Origin: Caldifarciminota bacterium RBG_13_43_14
GTDB taxonomy: Bacteria > Hydrothermota > Tepidihabitantia > SM23-42
Direction of reading: 5' to 3'
Assembly (NCBI GenBank): GCA_001771735.1
Contig: MEUM01000047.1
Coordinates: 2,111 to 9,003, forward strand
DNA length: 6,893 bases
The number at the start of each line of letters is the position of its first letter. Position 1 is the stretch's first letter. Under the pieces are notes generated by a model. It saw nothing but the letters and a program-made list of their open reading frames with translations, had not been told where the DNA came from and ran no database searches. Below, in pieces: positions 1-5,363 of the stretch. The position numbers were made by a program, and so were the translations under genes.

Positions 1-60
1 GGAGGCTGGGTACACGATCCTACGGATATCGTTAATGCGATAAAAGAAGGTGTAAAATGA
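1..60 (+). CDS. korA: C-terminal end of 2-oxoacid:ferredoxin oxidoreductase alpha subunit (partial)
   Basis: Frame 1 is open from the first base and encodes 19 residues ending in DIVNAIKEGVK before TGA at 58-60; the rest of the gene lies outside the window. The fragment is too short to identify by itself. The call is inferred from position: it overlaps the start of the beta-subunit gene by 4 nt (ATGA), and alpha precedes beta and gamma in kor-type operons. Such alpha subunits carry the pyrimidine-binding and catalytic parts of the thiamine-diphosphate enzyme. The gene uses TGA as a normal stop, which matters for the interrupted PIN gene further right. Confidence 0.6.
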   Translation, partial: GGWVHDPTDIVNAIKEGVK

Positions 61-974
61 AGACGATCGAGATCCCCGACGTCAAAAAAGAAAGTACTAT
101 TCACCCGATGGAGTCTTTGCTGCGAATGGACCGCATTCCGCATATATGGTGCCCGGGTTGTGGTATTGGCACTGCAGTTACTGCTTTTATCAGCGCGATC
201 GATAAGGCGGGTATCAATCAAGAGAAACTTGCAGTCGTATCCGGTATCGGTTGCACGGGCCGGGTCGCCGGATATATAAAAGTAGATTCATTCCACACCA
301 CGCATGGGCGGGCAATACCATTTGCCACCGGTCTGAAATTGGCAAATCCGGAGCTGAAAGTCGTGGTTTTTTCTGGCGACGGTGATATCGCGGCGATCGG
401 CGGTAATCATCTCATTCATGCGGCCCGTCGTAACATGGACTTGACTGTGATCTGTGTGAATAATTTCATTTATGGAATGACCGGAGGACAGGTTGCTTCG
501 ACAACACCCGAGACCGCGCGTTGCTCAACCAGCCCATATGGAAATTTTGAGCCGCCATTTAATCTTCCGCGGTTGCTGGACACATGCGGTGCAGTGTACG
601 TAGCCCGCTGGACTGCACTCCATATTCGCCGTTTGACTAATTCGATCATCGAGGCATTTAACAAACGCGGATTTTCGTTCATTGAGGTGATTGCGCCCTG
701 CGCCACGCTTTATGCCCGGCTTAACCGTTTGGGTTCGGGGCTTGATATCATGAAATTTTATCACGATAACAGCATTATCAAAAATGGTGCGGATACTCGC
801 GAGCTCGAGATCGAGTTCCAGAAGACCATAACCGTTGGCAAATTTATTGACCGGGAGCGACCGACATTCCTGGATGCAATGAATCGACAGTTCACCAATA
901 CTCTTGGATCAAGATATCAATTGTATGGTCCGCCGCCATCGTGTGAATGCACGACCCCAGGGGAAGGAGAATAG
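57..974 (+). CDS. korB: 2-oxoacid:ferredoxin oxidoreductase, beta subunit (thiamine-diphosphate binding)
   Basis: This is the thiamine-diphosphate-binding subunit of a cytosolic enzyme that converts a 2-oxoacid plus CoA to acyl-CoA and CO2 while reducing ferredoxin. The 305-aa protein shows the family landmarks: CPGC at residues 32-35, SGIGCTGR at 62-69, HGRAIPFATGLKLANP at 83-98, and the Mg/ThDP motif beginning GDGD at 107-110 and closing with NN at 135-136, followed by YGMTGGQ. The ATG at 57 has AGAAGG six bases upstream and overlaps the alpha-subunit stop, so translation is probably coupled. The gamma-subunit ATG lies 2 nt after the stop. The C-terminal tail PPPSCECTTPGEGE adds two cysteines and is Pro-rich; I do not know a role for it. 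The N-terminal extension before HPMESLLRMDRIPHIWCPGC is typical of the 2-oxoglutarate-type (KorB/OorB) group. The substrate (2-oxoglutarate or another 2-oxoacid) cannot be fixed from sequence. Confidence 0.93.
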   Translation: MKTIEIPDVKKESTIHPMESLLRMDRIPHIWCPGCGIGTAVTAFISAIDKAGINQEKLAVVSGIGCTGRVAGYIKVDSFHTTHGRAIPFATGLKLANPELKVVVFSGDGDIAAIGGNHLIHAARRNMDLTVICVNNFIYGMTGGQVASTTPETARCSTSPYGNFEPPFNLPRLLDTCGAVYVARWTALHIRRLTNSIIEAFNKRGFSFIEVIAPCATLYARLNRLGSGLDIMKFYHDNSIIKNGADTRELEIEFQKTITVGKFIDRERPTFLDAMNRQFTNTLGSRYQLYGPPPSCECTTPGEGE

Positions 975-976
975 CG

Positions 977-1525
977 ATGATAGAAATAAGATTCTCGGGC
1001 TTCGGCGGTCAGGGTATAATTAAATGCGGTTATATTGTCGGTGCTGCTGCCTCGATATACGATACAAAACATGCGACCATGACCCAGAGTTTCGGACCGG
1101 AAGCGCGGGGCAGTGCCTGCAGTTCACAATTGCTTGTTTCCGATGACCGTATTCTATATCCATATATAAACAGGCCTCAGATCCTGGTATGCATGTCTCA
1201 GGAGGCGTATGAGAAATATGAACCTAATCTTGTTGATGATGGTATTCTGATCATTGACGAAGATCTGGTTAAATCCAAAGCGTTGCGTGGCAAAATAAAA
1301 ATGCACTCGATGCCAGCAACTCGTTTTTCCGAGCAGCTCGGTAACAAAATCATTGCCAATGTGGTGATGCTTGGGTTTTTTACTGCGGTGACCGGCATTG
1401 TGACCTATGATTCGATGAAAAAAGCAATTCCGGATTCAGTGCCGGAACGGGCGGTAAGTCTTAATCTGCGGGCTTTTGACCGTGGTTATGAATACGGCAA
1501 AGAGTATTTGAAAAAAACTAACTAG
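977..1525 (+). CDS. korC: 2-oxoacid:ferredoxin oxidoreductase, gamma subunit
   Basis: This 182-aa protein is the gamma domain of the 2-oxoacid:ferredoxin oxidoreductase, which completes the complex with the alpha and beta subunits. The start of the family is textbook: MIEIRFSGFGGQGI, with the Gly-rich GFGGQG at residues 8-13, and then QSFGPEARGSACSSQLLVSD, the second conserved block. Length is normal for a stand-alone gamma subunit. I chose ATG 977 because GGAAGGAGA lies just upstream and because residue 1 there begins the conserved strand. The same frame is open from an ATG at 947 inside korB, but the ten extra residues (MHDPRGRRIA) match nothing in the family. The gene is 2 nt after korB and ends the operon: a hairpin-forming repeat and a long non-coding stretch follow. 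Confidence 0.93.
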   Translation: MIEIRFSGFGGQGIIKCGYIVGAAASIYDTKHATMTQSFGPEARGSACSSQLLVSDDRILYPYINRPQILVCMSQEAYEKYEPNLVDDGILIIDEDLVKSKALRGKIKMHSMPATRFSEQLGNKIIANVVMLGFFTAVTGIVTYDSMKKAIPDSVPERAVSLNLRAFDRGYEYGKEYLKKTN

Positions 1526-1587
1526 AGTATAAGGTCATTCCGTTTGCATATCATTGCCTGAGCCTGATTGTTGAGCTTTAATATCGA

Positions 1588-1617
1588 CGTCATTATCCGA
1601 CTTGATCGGGTAATCTA
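1588..1617. repeat. Palindromic dispersed repeat downstream of korC, possible terminator
   Basis: A 9-bp stem, ATTATCCGA (1592-1600) with TCGGGTAAT (1606-1614), has one G-T wobble and closes on the 5-nt loop CTTGA. The whole, starting CGTCATT and ending AATCTAT, is a variant of the widespread intergenic palindrome with the core CCGACTTGATCGGG. It lies 63 bp after the korC stop and is followed by the weak T-run CTATCTTT. It may therefore help end kor transcription, but the stem is AT-rich for a terminator. Confidence 0.5.
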
Positions 1618-1674
1618 TCTTTGACATACTATTATATAACCCGAGCTTAACTGATAATCATTTGATTTATATCT

Positions 1675-1710
1675 GTCATTGCGAAGCGACGAAGTCGCTG
1701 CGGCAATCTC
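1675..1710 (+). repeat. Dispersed repeat, GTCATTGCGA...GCAATCTC type, copy 1
   Basis: The stretch starts GTCATTGCGAAGCGACG and ends GCGGCAATCTC. The inner part AGCGACGAAGTCGCT forms a hairpin (AGCGAC/GTCGCT). It is a stand-alone copy of a repeat class that occurs in very high copy number between genes in many bacterial genomes. Two more copies, in opposite orientations, lie within the next 145 bp. It does not look coding on either strand. Confidence 0.8.
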
Positions 1711-1737
1711 ACATTCTGAATGCACCCTTGATTTCTT

Positions 1738-1869
1738 AGAGGTCTCTGAAAAAGTATCCTCGCCTGTCATTGCGAGCCCGAAGGGCGCGGCAATCTCGTT
1801 ATTTTGCGAACAAATCTGAGATTGCTTCGTTCGTTTCACTACCTCGCAATGACTTTTTCAGAGGCCTCT
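1738..1869. mobile_element. MITE-like element with inverted terminal repeats and two internal palindromic repeats
   Basis: The left end AGAGGTCTCTGAAAAAGT (1738-1755) and the right end ACTTTTTCAGAGGCCTCT (1852-1869) are inverted copies with 17 of 18 positions matching. The hexamer TCTTAG occurs at 1734-1739 and again at 1869-1874, a possible target-site duplication, although it overlaps the repeat ends by one or two bases. Inside are a forward repeat copy (1766-1797, GTCATTGCGAG...GGCAATCTC) and an inverted copy (1818-1853, GAGATTGC...CTCGCAATGAC), so the whole can fold back on itself. There is no transposase; if it moves, it depends on one supplied elsewhere. It ends 10 bp before the promoter of the next gene. 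Confidence 0.6.
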
Positions 1870-1879
1870 CTTAGTTTCC

Positions 1880-1909
1880 TTGACATAAATCGCAAAAAAC
1901 GTATATTAT
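1880..1909 (+). promoter_or_regulatory. Sigma70-type promoter for the AlbA_2-like remnant
   Basis: A perfect -35 box TTGACA (1880-1885) is followed by TATATT (1902-1907, 16-bp spacer) or TATTAT (1904-1909, 18-bp spacer). Transcription would start near 1914-1916, about 20 bp before the ATG at 1936. The only RBS-like stretch is GAGG at 1917-1920, too far away to be strong. Confidence 0.6.
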
Positions 1910-1935
1910 ATTCGTCGAGGTTGTGAAATAGAGCC

Positions 1936-2369
1936 ATGAGGGAAGTAACTGAAGAGAAATCCAGGTGCGCAATACTGGATTTGAAAGAATCTGAAATTGT
2001 TGAACTAAAGCCATCATTATCGCAAATAGATAGAATTGTGGAGACAGTGGCGGCGATGGCGAATGCGAGTGGTGGGAAGAATGGGGGATTGCAGAACCGG
2101 ATTTTGAGTATGCCGGCTCAAGTGTTGTAGTAATATTGAGAAAATCCAGATTTACTGAAGAATACTTGGCATCGTTGGATTTGAATGAACGGGAGAGAAA
2201 AATTATCGAGTATATTAGAGTGAATAAGAGAATAACAAGCAGCGAAATTCAACAAATGTTCAATGTCAGTAGAGTAATGGCAAATAGGTACATGAAGAGG
2301 CTGCAGGAACTTTTGATAATTGAAAGAAAAGGAGCAGGCAAAGCTGTTTATTATATTAAGATGGAGTAA
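1936..2369 (+). pseudogene. AlbA_2 (Schlafen-like) domain / winged-helix regulator with internal deletion
   Basis: Two frames together make the two ends of one known protein type. The first frame (1936-2130) encodes ESEIVELKPSLSQIDRIVETVAAMANASGG, the start of an AlbA_2 DNA-binding domain. It then runs into nonsense and a stop. From about 2082 the third frame reads WGIAEPDFEYAGSSVVVILRK and continues without a stop through 2136 into a winged helix (LNERERKIIEYI...ITSSEIQQMFNVSRVMANRYMKRLQE), ending at TAA 2367-2369. GIAEPDFE followed by a short beta strand and a C-terminal winged helix is what normally closes these proteins, which are usually about 400-500 aa. The central part, including the ATPase-like region, is absent and the junction near 2070-2082 is out of frame. 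I infer an internal deletion rather than two real small genes. A 77-aa winged-helix protein could still be made from the start at 2136, but no good RBS supports it. Confidence 0.72.
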
Positions 2370-2373
2370 AATG

Positions 2374-2406
2374 TTGCGTAAACCTTGCGTAAACTTTGCG
2401 TTAACC
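2374..2406. repeat. Three 11-bp tandem repeats (TTGCGTAAACC)
   Basis: TTGCGTAAACC (2374-2384), TTGCGTAAACT (2385-2395) and TTGCGTTAACC (2396-2406) lie head to tail directly after the winged-helix stop. An 11-bp period puts each copy on nearly the same DNA face. A second pair with the same 11-bp spacing, GTCAACT at 2454-2460 and 2465-2471, lies 48 bp on. Iteron-like protein binding is possible. The rest of 2407-2548 shows no gene. Confidence 0.6.
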
Positions 2407-2548
2407 AGCGTTTGTTATGAAAGTAAAAAGTGTTGGAAATACATCAGATTCAGGTCAACTTTATGTCAACTGCGTTTCCTTTGCATCAAACTATAAGGAA
2501 TAGCCACCATGCTTCAACGGCATTCGTTGCAGAATAAAGAGGTAACCA

Positions 2549-2662
2549 ATGGCTAAAAAAGACTATTCCAGCAGGTCAAAAGAGGAATTGATCTAATGAT
2601 GGTTAAGAAAGAAATTGATGAAATATTGTGAAAATCATCATGTATCTGTCGGGGCATTATAA
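2549..2662 (+). pseudogene. Short gene remnant with two tandem in-frame stops
   Basis: AGAGG (2538-2542) stands six bases before ATG 2549, a convincing ribosome site, yet the frame reads only MAKKDYSSRSKEELI before TAA TGA at 2594-2599. After those stops the same frame continues as WLRKKLMKYCENHHVSVGAL to a TAA at 2660-2662 that directly abuts the next ATG. The MAKK..YS..SKEELI opening resembles, from memory, the N-terminus of some site-specific DNA methyltransferases, but 15 residues cannot prove this. The tail may be the C-terminal end of the same or another lost gene. I read this as a decayed gene whose middle has been removed. It could instead be a translated leader peptide. Confidence 0.3.
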
Positions 2663-3208
2663 ATGAGCACAATAGATAAACAAGAGCCAACAAGGCAAAA
2701 AGCGCTTCAACTCTTTTCATATCTATACGAGTTTACAAGACTCAAATCATCAAGACCTATATATGATATTGATGACTATGAGGATGTTTTATGGTTCTAT
2801 AAAATCCCAAGAGAAAAAGAATGCATTTCTCCAGCTTATATAGAGACAACCGAAGAAGTCATCAGTAATTGGTTGGCAATAAAAAGGCCTAAACAACCTG
2901 TATTGCCGAGACCACCAGAGATAGCAAATAATTGGTTCTTAGAAACTGATTTATACAATATCCAAAAAACTCAAAAAGTCGAACCTCAAAAATCAACTCC
3001 CGAAGCAGGTAAATATAATCATTTTACTCAAAAGAATAGCACAAAAAATCAAACGGAAATATGTGATAACCGAAATGAAAAAATTGCTCAAAAAATCCAC
3101 GATAAAGGAAAACAATGGGAAACACCACTTTGTTACTGGAGTACAGTCCAGTTGCCAGGATATACTTACTCAAAAAAGAAAAACGCTTGGTGGAAAAGAA
3201 AATACTAG
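2663..3208 (+). CDS. Hypothetical protein; N-terminus resembles the start of large helicase-like proteins
   Basis: The frame encodes 181 residues. Residues 11-100 look like an ordered domain: KALQLFSYLYEFTRL, then DYEDVLWFYKIPREKECISPAY, then WLAIKRPKQPVLPRPPEIANNW. The pattern (VLWF..IP.E.EC, then W.....P..P..PP....W) recalls the N-terminal segment of very large superfamily-1 helicase/ATPase proteins in accessory islands; this is recollection, not a search result. From about residue 110 the sequence turns into a Lys/Asn/Gln/Thr-rich, low-complexity linker. It ends LPGYTYSKKKNAWWKRKY, a compact 'Y(S)xKKNAWW' ending that may be a small domain of its own. No helicase motif is present, so it is either a truncated gene or an unrelated small protein. 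The region is AT-rich compared with the kor genes. The start codon abuts the preceding remnant and has only a weak GGGG upstream. Confidence 0.5.
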   Translation: MSTIDKQEPTRQKALQLFSYLYEFTRLKSSRPIYDIDDYEDVLWFYKIPREKECISPAYIETTEEVISNWLAIKRPKQPVLPRPPEIANNWFLETDLYNIQKTQKVEPQKSTPEAGKYNHFTQKNSTKNQTEICDNRNEKIAQKIHDKGKQWETPLCYWSTVQLPGYTYSKKKNAWWKRKY

Positions 3209-3342
3209 GGTCGATTTTCATCGGCAACTGGGAGACATTGGAGTTATGAGGAAAAAAAACGAAAAATTGTCCAGACAGATAAAGTGGAGACTGTCAGTTT
3301 TTTATGTTTTATACTGCCAGGCTGTCGGAATGTTATCCGTTG

Positions 3343-3370
3343 TTGACTGTTATTACAGAACGATTATAAT
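3343..3370 (+). promoter_or_regulatory. Strong sigma70-type promoter of the DUF5678/protease pair
   Basis: TTGACT (3343-3348), a 16-bp spacer and a perfect TATAAT (3365-3370). The expected transcription start (about 3376-3378) falls on the ATG at 3376, so the mRNA would be leaderless or would use the ATG at 3402. The preceding 3209-3342 holds no gene. It contains a short inverted repeat, GACAG/CTGTC (about 3273-3298), followed by a T-run and possibly a weak terminator for the upstream ORF. Confidence 0.65.
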
Positions 3371-3375
3371 ATTCT

Positions 3376-3570
3376 ATGAATAAAAATAACGATTATGGTA
3401 AAATGCTGTTGAAATATTTGGGTAAGTGGGTAGCCCTATCCTCAGATGAAGCCACAGTTGTTGCCTCAGGCAAAACACTTGCAGAAACAATGCGAATTGC
3501 ACAGAAAACTAAGGAAAAAAATCCCATTTACATAATGGTTTCTACAGAAATCGGCAACTTTTCTTTCTGA
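3376..3570 (+). CDS. DUF5678-like small protein
   Basis: The 64-aa product is built as LLKYLGKWVALSSDEATVV, then ASGKTLAETMRIAQ, then NPIYIMVSTEIG. This is the pattern of DUF5678: a short strand with GKWVAL, a turn, 'V.ASG.TL.E....A' and a final hydrophobic strand. The function of that family is unknown. The aspartyl-protease gene starts 20 nt downstream, and as I recall such pairs occur elsewhere, so the two probably act together, perhaps as protease plus partner or substrate-like inhibitor; that role is inference. The start is uncertain. ATG 3376 gives 64 residues but lies at the predicted transcription start with no RBS, while ATG 3402 begins at MLLKYLGKWVALS, right at the conserved core. 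It ends with TGA. Confidence 0.72.
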   Translation: MNKNNDYGKMLLKYLGKWVALSSDEATVVASGKTLAETMRIAQKTKEKNPIYIMVSTEIGNFSF

Positions 3571-3590
3571 TTATCTAACCGCAACAAAAA

Positions 3591-4013
3591 TTGCATAAAA
3601 TCCGTTACAAATACAAATCGCTGGCGATTTCGCAAGCACCTATCAAGTATGAATTGATGCCAATCATCCCAATAACTATTATCTTTAGAGGAAAGAGTAT
3701 GAATGTTGAAGCCCTCATTGATTCTGGCGCCAATCGTTGCTTCTGTCCGATTGAAATTGGTAAGGCCCTGGGTGTGCCATTGTCTTCGTGCCCGAAAGAA
3801 TCTGTTAAGGGAATTGGCGGCTCGGGAGCAGTATTCATTTGTGAATTAACAATAGATATTGAGCATGGAACTTATAAACTGCCGGCCCAGGTAGGCCTGG
3901 GAAAATTTGAGTTTCATGGATTTTCATTTATCCTTGGGCAAAAGAATTTTTTTGAAAACATTGATGTTCTATTCCAGCGTCGCAAAGAAATCGTTGAAGT
4001 ATTAATTCGTTAA
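3591..4013 (+). CDS. Retropepsin-like (clan AA) aspartyl protease
   Basis: A 140-aa single-domain aspartyl protease of the bacterial/archaeal retroviral-type family, which would act as a dimer. Visible parts are the lead-in MPIIPITIIFRG (residues 23-34), the catalytic ALIDSGANRCFCP with DSG at 44-46, the flap-region VKGIGG at 72-77, and the second hydrophobic-hydrophobic-Gly FILGQKNFF (113-121). The closing strands are IDVLFQRRKEIVEVLI, usual in this family. Length is complete for a one-lobe enzyme, and there is no signal peptide or membrane segment, so it is cytosolic. I use TTG 3591 because the frame opens only at 3579 and has no upstream ATG; the YKYKSLAI residues it adds match the usual N-terminal strand. 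ATG 3657 would remove that strand. No clear RBS is seen. The gene follows the DUF5678-like gene in one probable transcript. Substrate unknown. Confidence 0.82.
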   Translation: MHKIRYKYKSLAISQAPIKYELMPIIPITIIFRGKSMNVEALIDSGANRCFCPIEIGKALGVPLSSCPKESVKGIGGSGAVFICELTIDIEHGTYKLPAQVGLGKFEFHGFSFILGQKNFFENIDVLFQRRKEIVEVLIR

Positions 4014-4179
4014 TTTATCACCTTAATTCCTTATAGCACCTGGAGACCGACACTAAACAACACGTGCCGAATTTTGAAAAAGGCGAAATGGAGTGGTTGA
4101 ATAAAGATATTGGAGAGCAATGATTATCGCGACTGAAAGCACGGTAGTCATGAGTATGGAATGAGTACTTCATTGGTAT
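4014..4179. other. Intergenic stretch without a supported gene
   Basis: I see no convincing ORF, RNA or terminator here. One frame reads HLETDTKQHVPNFEKGEMEWLNKDIGEQ before a stop at about 4123, without an RBS or family match; it may be a trace of a lost gene. ATGAGTA is repeated at 4150-4156 and 4161-4167, an 11-bp period. Confidence 0.5.
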
Positions 4180-4230
4180 TTAGCTATTTTGGATAATATC
4201 TATTGACATTTTAGCCATATTGGATAAAAT
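4180..4230 (+). promoter_or_regulatory. Promoter with two direct-repeat operator candidates ahead of the HTH-ImmA gene
   Basis: TTGACA (4203-4208), a 16-bp spacer and TAAAAT (4225-4230) form a good sigma70 promoter 20 bp before the ATG. Two direct repeats, TTAGCTATTTTGGATAATAT (4180-4199) and TTAGCCATATTGGATAAAAT (4211-4230), match at 17 of 20 positions and are 31 bp apart, close to three helical turns. The second covers the spacer and -10 box. XRE-type regulators commonly repress their own operons, so the gene product binding here is the natural guess. Confidence 0.68.
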
Positions 4231-4250
4231 AATTAATAAAAGGAGATGAT

Positions 4251-5363
4251 ATGAAAGACCTCGGCAAGAGCTTGAGCCAAAAAAGAAAATCGTTGGGTTT
4301 GACGCTTGTCGAAGCAGCGCGATTGTCCGGAATCGGCAGTTACCAGACGATCTACAAGATTGAGCATGAAAAACGCGCGATCAAAGCTGATGAGTTGGCT
4401 GCCCTGGCGAAGGCATATGCATTTGACTTGAACTTCTTTCTATCGGGCAAGGAATTGGTTGAACAATGCCAGATTTACTGGAGGGCTGAAGAAAAACCTA
4501 AACGAGCACGCGTGTTTGAATCCAGAGCAAGACTTCTTCTCGAACGATATATACGCTTGCAGGAGTTGATCGAACACGCTGCCGCGGGGACCAAACTGCC
4601 GATAATTGCTCGACAGGTTGTTTCTTTTGATGACGCTGCAGACGAGGGTGAAAAATATGCGAATATGTTACGCCTTGGCGGACGCCCGGCATTGGTTTTT
4701 AAGCGTATTTTGGAAGAAGACGGGAATATACCGATTTTCTTCCTTGATTTGCCCACGGGAACATCTGCCTTATCGCTGATTATGGGTAACTATTCCGCGA
4801 TTTGTGTTAATAGAAAAGACACATCTTGGCGCAGGAATTTTGACATTGCTCATGAGTTGTTTCACGTTGTCTATAGACAAGTTCCGCCTGAAAACTGTGG
4901 TGCGTCTGACAATGGCATCCAAGAGAGCTTTGCCAACGCTTTTGCTTCGGCTTTCTTATTGCCGCGCTCATCACTGGAGAAGGAAATCGAGAAACGTACT
5001 ACCAATTCCAAATTGAACGTTCTGGACCTGATAATGATAGCTTGTGAATATGAAATATCGCTTGATGCATTAGTCTGGCGCCTTGTCAACTTAGGCCGAA
5101 TAAGTAGAGCCACAGCTGAAAAAATACTAAATTTCAAAGAAATCAAAGAACATTACAAGGGTCTCCAAAAGATAAAAGGTGAGAGACTGCCGTATATATC
5201 AAAAAAGTATTTGTGTATGATATTTGATGCCTTCACGCAAGGAAAAATGTCAGAGATGAGTGTGGCAGAGTATCTTGATGTGCCGGTTGGCGATACAACA
5301 CGAATTTTCGCAGAAGCCGGTCTTGTCTGGGAGGGAAAATCTGCCATTGAAATTACTGTGTGA
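4251..5363 (+). CDS. XRE-family HTH regulator fused to ImmA/IrrE-type metallopeptidase (M78)
   Basis: The 370-aa protein has two recognised parts. Residues about 4-65 are an XRE helix-turn-helix (LSQKRKSLGLTLVEAARLSG, then YQTIYKIEHEKRAIKADELAALAKAY). Residues about 130-245 are a COG2856/ImmA-like zinc peptidase with HELFH at 201-205 and the downstream ESFANAFASAFLLP (225-238), whose Glu225 should be the third zinc ligand. All zinc-binding and catalytic residues are present, so it could be active. The C-terminal 100 residues carry further helices ending in LDVPVGDTTRIFAEAGLVW, perhaps a partner-binding part. ATG 4251 has AAGGAG five bases upstream. In this architecture the HTH represses the operon and the peptidase domain responds to stress or cleaves a partner. 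Here the gene overlaps the following PIN-like gene, so it is a candidate antitoxin/regulator. It uses TGA as stop. Confidence 0.9.
   Translation: MKDLGKSLSQKRKSLGLTLVEAARLSGIGSYQTIYKIEHEKRAIKADELAALAKAYAFDLNFFLSGKELVEQCQIYWRAEEKPKRARVFESRARLLLERYIRLQELIEHAAAGTKLPIIARQVVSFDDAADEGEKYANMLRLGGRPALVFKRILEEDGNIPIFFLDLPTGTSALSLIMGNYSAICVNRKDTSWRRNFDIAHELFHVVYRQVPPENCGASDNGIQESFANAFASAFLLPRSSLEKEIEKRTTNSKLNVLDLIMIACEYEISLDALVWRLVNLGRISRATAEKILNFKEIKEHYKGLQKIKGERLPYISKKYLCMIFDAFTQGKMSEMSVAEYLDVPVGDTTRIFAEAGLVWEGKSAIEITV

Noticed and set aside
947..976. ATG at 947 as the start of the gamma subunit
   Set aside because: It lies inside the beta-subunit gene and adds ten residues with no family match; ATG 977 has a strong GGAAGGAGA and begins the conserved strand.
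1621..1640. TTGACATACTATTATATAAC as a promoter
   Set aside because: The -35-like and -10-like boxes are only about 5-6 bp apart, far too close, and no gene follows on that strand for 300 bp.
1615..1839. 74-aa ORF on the minus strand
   Set aside because: It is made of the palindromic repeats and the MITE-like element; such repeats often give false ORFs, and it has no RBS or protein-like pattern.
1675..1853. CRISPR array from the three GTCATTGCGAG copies
   Set aside because: The copies differ in length and sequence, one is inverted, and spacing is irregular; they fit dispersed palindromic repeats.
2371..2496. 41-codon ORF from ATG 2371 across the 11-bp repeats
   Set aside because: It has no RBS, and its sequence is dictated by the tandem repeats.
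3063..3383. 106-aa + strand ORF overlapping the 181-aa ORF
   Set aside because: Composition is random-looking, it crosses the promoter at 3343-3370, and no domain pattern is seen.
4804..5146. ORFs in other frames within the HTH-ImmA gene
   Set aside because: They are shadows of a clearly coding frame with an intact HELFH and downstream Glu motif.
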